Source: DAITMV01 sp036834985
GTDB lineage: Bacteria > Pseudomonadota > Gammaproteobacteria > Burkholderiales > Burkholderiaceae_B
Assembly: GCA_036834985.1 (NCBI GenBank)
Contig: DAITMV010000169.1
Coordinates: forward strand, 1 to 6,806
Direction of reading: 5' to 3'
Length of the DNA stretch: 6,806 nt
Shown: positions 1 to 6,092 of the stretch, in pieces
Layout: each line of letters starts with the position of its first letter
Numbering within the stretch: position 1 is the first letter of the stretch
Program-made: the position numbers and the translations under genes
Notes under the pieces: model-generated
The model's database searches: none
Seen by the model: only the letters and a program-made list of their open reading frames with translations
What the model was told of the DNA's origin: nothing

Positions 1-49
1 CTAAATATATGAATTTAAATAATAATAATATTTGTTGTTAAATTTTTAT

Positions 50-96
50 TTCAGTGAACACTTTTTGATTTTTTGTTTTTATTGGTGTTCACTGAA
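50..96. repeat. Perfect 12-bp inverted repeat, possible operator pair
   Basis: The left arm TTCAGTGAACAC (50-61) is the exact reverse complement of the right arm GTGTTCACTGAA (85-96), with a 23-base T-rich spacer. Each arm is itself nearly palindromic: AGTG-AA-CACT at 53-62, and GGTG-TT-CACT at 84-93 with one mismatch. The region may therefore be two operator-like sites whose centres lie 31 bp apart, close to three helical turns. That arrangement fits cooperative binding of a dimeric regulator. No T-run follows the right arm on the plus strand, so a terminator is less likely. The identity of any regulator is unknown. Confidence 0.55.
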
Positions 97-224
97 TATG
101 GATTTAGATCTGATTTTGAGGTGGTGTGCCTGTTCGCCGCGGTAAAACCCCTGTAATGTCGGTTCGGGTTGACCCTGCGCGCTACAGAACGCCTGTTGAT
201 CCATCAAATGGCTAATACACACTT

Positions 225-231
225 TAAAGGA
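225..231 (+). promoter_or_regulatory. Ribosome binding site of the dehydrogenase gene
   Basis: TAAAGGA ends five bases before the ATG at 237. It supports that ATG as the true start, and the protein then begins in register with the family's usual N-terminus (an F-D-G-R motif just before the first beta strand). Confidence 0.7.
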
Positions 232-236
232 ATACG

Positions 237-1118
237 ATGAACATACGGTTTGACGGCCGCGTAGCCGTGGTGACGGGTGCCGGCAACGGTCTGGGGCGTG
301 CGCATGCCTTGGGTTTGGCTGCCCGTGGTGCAAAGGTTGTGGTCAACGACTTGTCACAGGCTACAGCGCAGGCTGTGGCCGACGAGATTACCCAAGCGGG
401 CGGGCAGGCCATCGCACTGGCCGCCAATGTAGCGGATGTTGAGCAGGTCAAACAAACCGTTGAGCACGTGATGACCACCTGGGGGCGAATTGATATTTTG
501 GTCAATAACGCCGGGATATTGCGCGACAAAACCTTTGCCAAAATGGAAATGTCTGACTTCCAGCTGATTGTAGATGTGCATCTGATGGGCTCAGCCTATT
601 TCTCCAAAGCCGTTTGGGACATCATGCGGGCCCAGCAATACGGTCGGATTGTGATGACCACCTCCACCTCAGGTATCTATGGCAACTTCGGGCAGTCCAA
701 CTATGCGGCGGCCAAGTCGGGTGTGGTGGGGTTGATGAATGTGCTGGCCATTGAAGGCATCAAAAACAATATTCATGTCAACAGCCTTGCGCCAACGGCC
801 GCAACCGCCATGACGCAGGGGCTGTTGTCGCCTGAGGCACTGGCTCAACTGGCGCCTGAGTTGATCACCCCGGGTCTGTTGTATCTGGTCAGTGAACAGG
901 CACCGAACGGCATCATCATGGGCGCCGGTGCAGGCTGCTTTACCGTCTCCAAAATGGTGGAAAGTGATGGTGTGTACTTTGATCCGAGCCATCTGACCCC
1001 CGAAGACATTGCCGCCCGGTTTGATGACATTTCAAATTTGCCAGAAACCAATACCCCCAAGACGGCCTTTGACCAAACCAGCAAATACATCAAAAAGGCC
1101 GGCTTTACGCTGGGCTAG
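237..1118 (+). CDS. SDR-family 3-hydroxyacyl-CoA dehydrogenase, HSD17B4/MFE-2 type
   Basis: This 293-residue Rossmann-fold short-chain dehydrogenase probably interconverts (R)-3-hydroxyacyl-CoA and 3-oxoacyl-CoA with NAD(H) in the cytoplasm. Visible motifs are the cofactor loop T13-G-A-G-N-G-L-G20, N37-D38-L39 after the second strand (Asp at this position favours NAD), N90-N-A-G93, and catalytic S143, Y156 and K160 in Y-A-A-A-K. The block S-G-I-Y-G-N-F-G-Q-S-N-Y (145-156) and the V-H-L segment at 114-116 match the dehydrogenase domain of peroxisomal multifunctional enzyme type 2 much better than FabG. The protein is longer than a typical ~250-residue SDR. The extra C-terminal ~60 residues, with L-T-P-E-D near 257-261, also fit the MFE-2 domain. 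The hydratase and sterol-carrier domains of the eukaryotic enzyme are absent. The gene converges on an acyl-CoA acyltransferase, consistent with fatty-acid metabolism. The exact substrate chain length is not readable from sequence. Confidence 0.9.
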   Translation: MNIRFDGRVAVVTGAGNGLGRAHALGLAARGAKVVVNDLSQATAQAVADEITQAGGQAIALAANVADVEQVKQTVEHVMTTWGRIDILVNNAGILRDKTFAKMEMSDFQLIVDVHLMGSAYFSKAVWDIMRAQQYGRIVMTTSTSGIYGNFGQSNYAAAKSGVVGLMNVLAIEGIKNNIHVNSLAPTAATAMTQGLLSPEALAQLAPELITPGLLYLVSEQAPNGIIMGAGAGCFTVSKMVESDGVYFDPSHLTPEDIAARFDDISNLPETNTPKTAFDQTSKYIKKAGFTLG

Positions 1119-1123
1119 TTGAG

Positions 1124-1156
1124 CAGGGGCCGTGTTAATGAATAAACAGGCCCCTG
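1124..1156. terminator. Hairpin between convergent genes, possible bidirectional terminator
   Basis: CAGGGGCC (1124-1131) pairs perfectly with GGCCCCTG (1149-1156) across a 17-base AT-rich loop. It fills the 43-bp gap between the stop codons of the two convergent genes and could end both transcripts. Neither strand has a convincing T-run after the stem, so classical Rho-independent function is uncertain. It may instead protect 3' ends. Confidence 0.4.
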
Positions 1157-1161
1157 AGTGA

Positions 1162-2577
1162 TCAGGCGTTTGGAGTCGGCAGCAGGATGTTTTGCAGCTC
1201 CTGGAAGGTCTCTCCGGTGTACACCGCCAAGCGTTGTAAATGCGGCAACGTGTCCCTGCATCCTACAAACCCAAAATTCAAGGTGTTGTTGTAGCTTTGG
1301 CAGGTGATGTTCAACGCCATGCCGTGGGCTGGGATAGACACTGGATAAGTGGCTTCCAGTTTAGCTCCCCGAAAGTACAGGGCATGGTCCGGGCCGGGCA
1401 CATTGGAGATACACACATTGCAGGTGACAGGCACTTTGCTGCTTAAACCGGCCATGGCGCGCAACACCTGGATGCCCATGGGTGACATCAGCAAACCACT
1501 GTAAGCCATGATTTCACCGGAACTCATCGCCTGCATTTGCGATTTGCCACTGCGCGTGGAGGCGATGATGGCCTCCAGCCGTTCCTTGGGGTCAGCAATA
1601 TTCGTGGCCAAGGAAGCCAGCATTGCGCCAACGGCGTTGCCGCCCCCCTGGTCTCCTTCCGGACGAATGTTCACCGGTAAAAATGCGATCAGCGGTTTGT
1701 CGGGCAGCTGATTCATTTCCTTTAAAAACTTCCGCAGGCCGCCAGCACACAAAGCCAGAATGATGTCGTTGAGCGTACCGCCGCTGGCGGTGGCCAGGGC
1801 TTTTAAGTCAGACACCATAAACTGTTGCGTGGCAAACCGGCGATTGCGGCCAATTGCGCCGTTCAAGACAGACTGTGGTGCGTGAAACGCGGAGATCAGG
1901 TCGGTACCCCCCTTGGCCAGGGATTTGGTCAGATTGCCAATCGCAGTCGATATTTTTTTGACCGAGCCCCACTGATTGGCCGCCTGGCTGGCAATATTCA
2001 TGATCTTTTCAAGCAAGGCCTTGTCGGTGCGCGGCTTTTTAGTGCGCTCCGGTTGTGGTTGTCGAAAGAACAGCGGTTTGTGCTCGGTGGGGTCTTTGGA
2101 CAAGCTGCGGCGCAGCATCTGCATGCCGGTGTAGCCATCGACCAGTGAGTGATGGATCTTGATGTACAAGGCAAAGCGTCCACCCTCCAGCCCCTCAATC
2201 ACATGCATTTCCCATGGGGGGCGGCTAAAGTCCAGCGGATGGCTGTGCAGGCGTGACACCAGCACCCCCAGTTCACGTTCGTCACCTGGCGAGGGCAAGG
2301 CAGATCGCCGGACGTGATAATCCAGATCGAACTCGGTGTCCTCAACCCAGGCTTGCCCGGGGTGGGCCAGCAGCATTGGGTGTTTGAGTTTCATGTTCCA
2401 TGGCGGGCAGATTTCTGCGCTTGAGCGTAGCTCTTCAAGCAACCCCAACATGAACGATTTGGCATCTTTTTTGGGAATGGAAAATGTCAGCAGGCTCGCC
2501 ACATGCATCATGGTGTCGCGGGTTTCGGTGTACAGGAACAGTGAATCGAGTGGTGCTAGTTTTTGTTGTGTTGGCAC
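1162..2577 (-). CDS. Wax ester synthase/diacylglycerol acyltransferase (WS/DGAT family)
   Basis: This 471-residue protein matches the length of bacterial bifunctional WS/DGAT enzymes. These transfer a fatty acyl group from acyl-CoA to a fatty alcohol (wax ester) or diacylglycerol (triacylglycerol), usually at the inner membrane or lipid-body surface. The catalytic motif H-H-S-L-V-D-G lies at 142-148, with H143 as the expected general base and D147 conserved. Also visible are the P-L-D-F-S-R-P-P-W-E block (114-123), the N270-D271 motif, G-N-A-V-G-A-M-L (313-320) and S-N-V-P-G-P (391-396), covering both the N-terminal condensation-like domain and the C-terminal DUF1298 domain. The N-terminal L-A-P-L-D-S-L-F motif is typical, so the gene looks complete. 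The start codon is GTG, supported by a strong Shine-Dalgarno sequence. It is convergent with the acyl-CoA dehydrogenase-type SDR and divergent from the flavodoxin-like gene. Whether wax ester or triacylglycerol is the main product cannot be decided here. Confidence 0.94.
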   Translation of the reverse strand: MPTQQKLAPLDSLFLYTETRDTMMHVASLLTFSIPKKDAKSFMLGLLEELRSSAEICPPWNMKLKHPMLLAHPGQAWVEDTEFDLDYHVRRSALPSPGDERELGVLVSRLHSHPLDFSRPPWEMHVIEGLEGGRFALYIKIHHSLVDGYTGMQMLRRSLSKDPTEHKPLFFRQPQPERTKKPRTDKALLEKIMNIASQAANQWGSVKKISTAIGNLTKSLAKGGTDLISAFHAPQSVLNGAIGRNRRFATQQFMVSDLKALATASGGTLNDIILALCAGGLRKFLKEMNQLPDKPLIAFLPVNIRPEGDQGGGNAVGAMLASLATNIADPKERLEAIIASTRSGKSQMQAMSSGEIMAYSGLLMSPMGIQVLRAMAGLSSKVPVTCNVCISNVPGPDHALYFRGAKLEATYPVSIPAHGMALNITCQSYNNTLNFGFVGCRDTLPHLQRLAVYTGETFQELQNILLPTPNA

Positions 2578-2584
2578 GCTGATG

Positions 2585-2591
2585 TCTCCTC
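2585..2591 (-). promoter_or_regulatory. Strong ribosome binding site deciding a GTG start
   Basis: Read on the minus strand, GAGGAGA lies seven bases upstream of the GTG at 2577. The site is nearly ideal and fixes a non-ATG start for the acyltransferase. The resulting N-terminus (M-P-T-Q-Q-K-L-A-P-L-D) fits the family. Confidence 0.7.
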
Positions 2592-2662
2592 ATCATGTTT
2601 GAGTGCGGTAACATCATTGTGCTAGAAGCAGGGGTGGTTTGTCTTTAGAGGTTTTAACACAG

Positions 2663-3154
2663 ATGAAGCGTTTACTCGTTGTTTACCACTCCATGACCGG
2701 CGGCGCTTTGATGATGGCCCAGGCGCTGGCAGATGCCGCCACAGAAGAGCCTGAATTAGAGGTGTTGCTGTTGCATGCTGCACGTGCACAGACGACGGAT
2801 GTGTTGGAGGCCGACGGCTATGTTTTTGTGACGCCGGAAACCCTCGGCTCGATGTCCGGCTTGATGAAAGACTTTTTCGACCGCACCTATTACCGGGTGA
2901 TCGACCGGATCGCCGGGCGACCCTACGCAGTGCTGGTATGTGCCGGCAGCGATGGTGTTAATGCCGTGCGGCAAATCCAGCGCATCGTCACCGGCTGGCG
3001 GTTAAAGCCAATGACCGATCCCCTGATTGTATGCACCCATGCACAAACCGCAGAGGCTATTTTGCAGTCCAAGCTGATCGAGGCCGAAGACCTGCAGCGT
3101 TGCCGTGACATCGGACAGGCGTTTGCGGCAGGGCTGATCATGGGTATGTTTTAG
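2663..3154 (+). CDS. Flavodoxin-fold / NAD(P)H-dependent FMN oxidoreductase family protein
   Basis: This 163-residue protein has a flavodoxin-like alpha/beta fold and probably binds FMN in the cytoplasm. The first strand K-R-L-L-V-V-Y runs into a phosphate-binding loop H9-S-M-T-G-G14. A second flavin-contact loop, V-T-P-E-T-L-G-S-M-S-G (56-66), is followed by the helix L-M-K-D-F-F-D-R, a pattern shared with WrbA-like and FMN-reductase-like proteins. A third strand A-V-L-V-C-A-G-S-D-G (89-98) would complete the site. The partner and substrate are unknown. I chose the ATG at 2663 because it places the methionine directly before the first strand, with AGAGG eleven bases upstream. A TTG at 2639, four bases after AGGGG, would add eight residues and remains possible. 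The gene diverges from the acyltransferase and could share its control region. A 117-bp gap follows before the bestrophin gene. Confidence 0.8.
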   Translation: MKRLLVVYHSMTGGALMMAQALADAATEEPELEVLLLHAARAQTTDVLEADGYVFVTPETLGSMSGLMKDFFDRTYYRVIDRIAGRPYAVLVCAGSDGVNAVRQIQRIVTGWRLKPMTDPLIVCTHAQTAEAILQSKLIEAEDLQRCRDIGQAFAAGLIMGMF

Positions 3155-3271
3155 GGTCGCGTCTTTTGAAACAATCAGTAACAAAATGCGAGCTGCAGCC
3201 ACTCATCTCAATCACGATACGGTGAGCTGTTATGCTTGTGAGCGTCATCGTTTATTGTTCCGGGATGTTGC

Positions 3272-4186
3272 ATGATCGTTCGGCCCAAACAACATTGGTT
3301 CTTGGCGCTGTTTAATTTACGGGGGTCTGTGCTTCCCAACATTGCGTCGCGTCTGATGCTCAATGCCCTGGGGTCCGTCCTTGCGATCGTCTCGTTGCCT
3401 TATTACGAACGTCTGGGCATACACCTGACCACGGCACCCTTTAGCCTGCTAGGTGTAGCGATTGCAATTTTTCTGGGATTTCGCACCAACACCAGCTATG
3501 CGCGTTTTAATGAAGCGAGGTGCCTGTGGGGCGGTCTGCTGGTTAAAGGGCGCAGCATCACGCGTCAATTAAAAAGTGTCTTGCCCACGCCAACTGATGC
3601 GCATCATCTGGCCCGATTGTTGATCGCATTTACCTGGGCCCTGAATCACCAGTTGCGCGGCACCGACGCCACGGCAGACCTTGCCAGATTATTGCCTGAG
3701 CCGATCCGAGCCCAGGTGCTGGATAGCCCGCTGTACGCCAACCGGATTGTGCTGATGATGGGCCAGTGGCTCGGCGCCCGCTATCGGGAGGGCGCCATCA
3801 GCGATGTGGTGTTTGTGGCATTGGATAAAAATCTGGATGAATTAACTCACATTCAAGGCGCTTGCGAGCGAATCGCCAACACCCCCATTCCATATGCCTA
3901 TGATTTGATTTTAAAGCGGACGATTTATATGTTCTGCTCCATCCTTCCCTTTGCTCTGGTTGACGATTTGCGTTACCTCACACCCTTTGTCTCGGTATTT
4001 ATTTCCTATACGTTTTTAGCGCTTGAGGCCGTCGCGCAGGAGATTGAAGATCCCTTTGGCAATGAGCCAAACGACCTGGCGTTAAACGCCATTTGCACGA
4101 CGGTTGAGATTAATCTGCTGGAGATGATCGATGTAAGCCCACTCCCGGCACCGCTTTTACCCGACGCCCATTTTCAGTTGAGATAA
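3272..4186 (+). CDS. Bestrophin-family (YneE/UPF0187) ion channel protein
   Basis: This 304-residue membrane protein has the length and motifs of bacterial bestrophins, which form pentameric channels in the inner membrane. Characterised members conduct anions or, in some bacteria, cations. The N-terminal I-V-R-P-K-Q-H-W-F block is characteristic. Hydrophobic segments appear at about 28-46, 55-71, 214-232 and 236-256. Conserved family blocks include F-L-G-F-R-T-N-T-S-Y-A-R-F-N-E-A-R (67-83), E-R-I-A-N-T-P-I-P-Y-A-Y (199-210) and the acidic E-I-E-D-P-F-G with downstream N-D-L (257-268). The latter corresponds to the region that forms the calcium site in animal bestrophins. The Shine-Dalgarno sequence is weak (CGGGA at 3261-3265). 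The permease gene follows after 46 bp with no terminator seen, so cotranscription is likely. Ion selectivity is not predictable from what I can see. Confidence 0.9.
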   Translation: MIVRPKQHWFLALFNLRGSVLPNIASRLMLNALGSVLAIVSLPYYERLGIHLTTAPFSLLGVAIAIFLGFRTNTSYARFNEARCLWGGLLVKGRSITRQLKSVLPTPTDAHHLARLLIAFTWALNHQLRGTDATADLARLLPEPIRAQVLDSPLYANRIVLMMGQWLGARYREGAISDVVFVALDKNLDELTHIQGACERIANTPIPYAYDLILKRTIYMFCSILPFALVDDLRYLTPFVSVFISYTFLALEAVAQEIEDPFGNEPNDLALNAICTTVEINLLEMIDVSPLPAPLLPDAHFQLR

Positions 4187-4220
4187 ATCGGGGCTGGGCG
4201 TTTGACGGGCCTGTTTCAGG

Positions 4221-4226
4221 AAAGGA
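4221..4226 (+). promoter_or_regulatory. Ribosome binding site deciding a TTG start
   Basis: AAAGGA lies six bases before a TTG at 4233. The first in-frame ATG (4290) would remove 19 residues, including the start of the first conserved permease segment, so the TTG is the better start. Confidence 0.6.
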
Positions 4227-4232
4227 ATCGAA

Positions 4233-5609
4233 TTGACCTCATCCAAATCGCTTGCGCAAGGAGCGCTGGGTTCCTTTGAATCCGCCATTATGGGTATTGC
4301 AGGCGCTGCGCCCGCCTTCAGCGTCGCTGTAACTACAGCAACGATTGTCGCCTCCGTCGGTGTGTTGTCGGTGGGCAGTATTTTTTACTGCGGGCTGATC
4401 ATGTTTGGAATCATGCTTGCGTTTGTTCATCTGAGCAAAATCACGCCTCACGCAGGAGCGTCGTACGCATGGGTTGGTCACGTCTTTGGTAAAACATGGG
4501 GATTTTTTGCGGGGTGGGGGCTCTTGGTGGCCTCCACTTTTTTCATGGTGTCCGCGACTATTCCCGCCGCGACCTCAACACTTCTTATTGTGTTGCCCGA
4601 TCAAGTAGAAAATACGAAGTGGGTTTCCGTCACCGCCGCGGTATGGCTGACGGTGGTGACGGTGGTTGTCACCAAAGGCATCAAGCACGCCAGCTATGCT
4701 CAAGTGATCTTAACGGCATTGGAAACGTTGGTGGTGATTGCACTGATGGTCGGTGCCTTTGTGCAGTACGGAGGGCACCCAGCCCATTCGCCATCAATCA
4801 TCTGGTTTTCCCCGTTTTCATTTACCCCTCAGTTATTCGCAACCGGCGCATTAACCGCCATCTTTTTTTATTGGGGCTGGGATGTCACCATGAACCTGAG
4901 CGAAGAGTCCCGGGCCGACGATTCGACCTCCAGTAACTCCGCCAGTCGCGGTGCCTTCTGGGCCATGATCAATTTGATGTTGTTTTTTGTATTGATGATG
5001 ATGGTGGTGCTGATCGTTTTAAGTGATGCAGACATTGCCAAAGCCGACACCAATGTGCTGTACGCGGTCGCAAACAAGTTGTTCCCGTCTCCGTGGAATT
5101 ACTTGGCCGTTCTTTCAACCGTGCTGAGTACCGTGGGTACGATTGAGACGCAGATACTGCAATTTAGCCGTAGCATGTTTGCCATGGCACGCGATCAAAT
5201 GTTGCATCCACGTTACGCGGCCATTCACCCTGAATGGCAAACCCCGTGGGTTGCTACGGCAGTGATCTGGTGTCTGGGGGTTTTACTGCTGTTGACCTCA
5301 TCGTTTATGCCATCGGTCCAAGCCATTTTAAACAGCTCAATTTTGTCGATAGGCTTTCATATCTGCTTTTACATGAGCCTGGCTGGTTTTGCCTGTGCCT
5401 GGCATTATCGGGGCAAGTTAAAAACCGGGTTGTACAACGCCACGTCCTATGTATTGTGGCCGCTGCTGGCGGCCCTATTCATGGTGTTTATCGCCCTCTA
5501 CAGCATACCGACTTTTGATACCTTGACAAATATCTTGGGTATCGGAGGGCTCTTGATCGGTTTTATTCCCTTGTTGCTGGGGCGATGGAGGCAACCCGGT
5601 AAAGCCTAG
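4233..5609 (+). CDS. APC-superfamily amino acid/amine permease
   Basis: This 458-residue, highly hydrophobic protein is a probable inner-membrane secondary transporter of the amino acid-polyamine-organocation superfamily, with around 12 membrane segments. The first helix carries the unwound glycine-rich substrate motif G-I-A-G-A-A-P-A (21-28). The conserved loop T-P-H-A-G-A-S-Y-A-W-V-G (71-82) followed by G-F-F-A-G-W (90-95) is an APC signature. F-F-Y-W-G-W-D (211-217) with N-L-S-E-E-S-R (221-227) matches the helix 6 region that contributes to substrate binding. The segment S-R-S-M-F-A-M-A-R-D (312-321) is also typical. The substrate cannot be assigned: amino acids, polyamines or other amines are all possible. 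The start is TTG. The gene probably forms an operon with the bestrophin upstream and converges on the HicB-like gene. A short palindrome, GCCTAGGC, overlaps its stop codon, but I see no strong plus-strand terminator. Confidence 0.9.
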   Translation: MTSSKSLAQGALGSFESAIMGIAGAAPAFSVAVTTATIVASVGVLSVGSIFYCGLIMFGIMLAFVHLSKITPHAGASYAWVGHVFGKTWGFFAGWGLLVASTFFMVSATIPAATSTLLIVLPDQVENTKWVSVTAAVWLTVVTVVVTKGIKHASYAQVILTALETLVVIALMVGAFVQYGGHPAHSPSIIWFSPFSFTPQLFATGALTAIFFYWGWDVTMNLSEESRADDSTSSNSASRGAFWAMINLMLFFVLMMMVVLIVLSDADIAKADTNVLYAVANKLFPSPWNYLAVLSTVLSTVGTIETQILQFSRSMFAMARDQMLHPRYAAIHPEWQTPWVATAVIWCLGVLLLLTSSFMPSVQAILNSSILSIGFHICFYMSLAGFACAWHYRGKLKTGLYNATSYVLWPLLAALFMVFIALYSIPTFDTLTNILGIGGLLIGFIPLLLGRWRQPGKA

Positions 5610-5647
5610 GCAATGGTCTGCACAAGGCTAGATTGCCAATCTCCATC

Positions 5648-5694
5648 AAAACGCCTGCGAGCAATCAGTAGCGAATTTGCTCCTCAGAGGCGTT
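5648..5694 (-). terminator. Compound hairpin at the 3' end of the HicB-like gene
   Basis: AACGCCT (5650-5656) pairs with AGGCGTT (5688-5694), and GAGCAA (5659-5664) pairs with TTGCTC (5677-5682). This gives 13 paired bases around a 12-base loop with a small asymmetric internal loop. Read on the minus strand, the structure ends in TTTT (5651-5648), so it could be a weak Rho-independent terminator for the HicB-like gene. It contains that gene's stop codon. It might also stop convergent transcripts from the permease, although no T-run follows on the plus strand. Confidence 0.4.
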
Positions 5695-5961
5695 CACGCG
5701 CTCGTTGTGCGTGCTGATGAGTAGTCCGAAGGTCGGTGGAACGGTGAGAATCAAGTCCCCTGGTGTTTGCTCTGACGGCATGGGTACCCAGGTTCTGTTC
5801 TCAAAACGATGCTGTACCGCTTCTATAAAAACGGTCACAGCTTCCCTGGCGGCCTCTGCCTCGGTAGAAAAAAAATCCCGGGCCCCAACAAGATCCGGAA
5901 ACTTCAGTTCAAACTCTCCAGAACGGGTGGCCTTGATTTGGTAGCGGTATTTAAATTGCAT
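5665..5961 (-). CDS. Orphan HicB-like protein (type II antitoxin family fold)
   Basis: This 98-residue protein resembles the N-terminal domain of HicB antitoxins, which neutralise the HicA mRNA-cleaving toxin and usually repress their own operon. Visible are an N-terminal strand pair (F-K-Y-R-Y-Q-I-K, then E-F-E-L-K), the hallmark F-P-D-L at 21-24, the helix T-E-A-E-A-A-R-E-A-V-T-V-F-I-E-A (33-48), and the R-T-W-V-P-M-P-S-E turn (56-64) seen in many HicB proteins. Longer HicB proteins continue with a helix-turn-helix or ribbon-helix-helix DNA-binding domain. Here only about 30 residues follow, ending just where such a domain would begin. No HicA-like gene fits on either side, as only 131 bp separate it from the next minus-strand gene. 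I chose the ATG at 5961 because GGAAGGA precedes it at a good distance and the family match starts there; an upstream in-frame extension to 6075 has no such support. Function as an antitoxin is not demonstrated. Confidence 0.75.
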   Translation of the reverse strand: MQFKYRYQIKATRSGEFELKFPDLVGARDFFSTEAEAAREAVTVFIEAVQHRFENRTWVPMPSEQTPGDLILTVPPTFGLLISTHNERVNASEEQIRY

Positions 5962-6054
5962 GGTGTGATCCTTCCTCCCTGACAAAACTGGCTCAGTGTA
6001 AGGGGGGATTGATGACCAAATGACGTAACGCGTCCATACCGAACAAAAGTTTGC

Positions 6055-6083
6055 AAAAATCGCCCCGCTGTCCAATCAGCGGG
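6055..6083 (-). terminator. Rho-independent terminator of the SnoaL-like gene
   Basis: On the minus strand, a perfect 7-bp GC-rich stem CCCGCTG/CAGCGGG (6083-6077 and 6070-6064) closes a 6-base loop. It is followed by GCGA and then five T residues (6059-6055). It starts nine bases after the stop codon of the exported protein gene and separates it from the HicB-like gene downstream. The few bases between stem and T-run make it slightly less than ideal. Confidence 0.7.
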
Positions 6084-6092
6084 TTGTTCGGC

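Larger units (their letters stand above)
1..236. other. AT-rich non-coding leader upstream of the dehydrogenase gene
   Basis: No convincing gene lies here. Bases 1-110 are about 19% G+C by hand count, with runs of TAA repeats and T-tracts, and then composition rises sharply to that of the flanking genes. Notable sequence features are the 12-bp inverted repeat at 50-61/85-96, a short palindrome GGGT-TG-ACCC at 166-175, and another, TTGAT-CC-ATCAA, at 196-207. A TTGACC box at 169-174 resembles a -35 element, but I see no well-spaced -10 partner. The AT-rich part could hold the regulatory region of this gene or of a gene beyond the left edge. Confidence 0.6.

Noticed and set aside
1..49. TAA/AAT-rich stretch as a replication origin or CRISPR leader.
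   Set aside because: There are no DnaA-box clusters, iterons or spaced repeats. It is simply AT-rich sequence at the window edge.
79..333. Minus-strand open frame across the leader and the start of the dehydrogenase gene.
   Set aside because: It overlaps a well-supported gene, and its His/Pro/Arg-rich translation has no recognisable domain.
4496..4936. Open frame of 146 codons within the permease gene.
   Set aside because: It is an out-of-frame shadow of a clear APC permease, with arginine- and histidine-rich composition and no ribosome binding site.
5604..5640. Palindrome GCCTAGGC at the permease stop and short stem AGATT-GCC-AATCT nearby as a plus-strand terminator.
   Set aside because: The stems are short and no T-run follows, so I could not support a terminator call for the permease.
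5962..6075. In-frame N-terminal extension of the HicB-like gene to an ATG at 6075.
   Set aside because: The extra 38 residues do not resemble the family, the extension would run to just beside the upstream gene's terminator, and the ATG at 5961 has a strong Shine-Dalgarno sequence.
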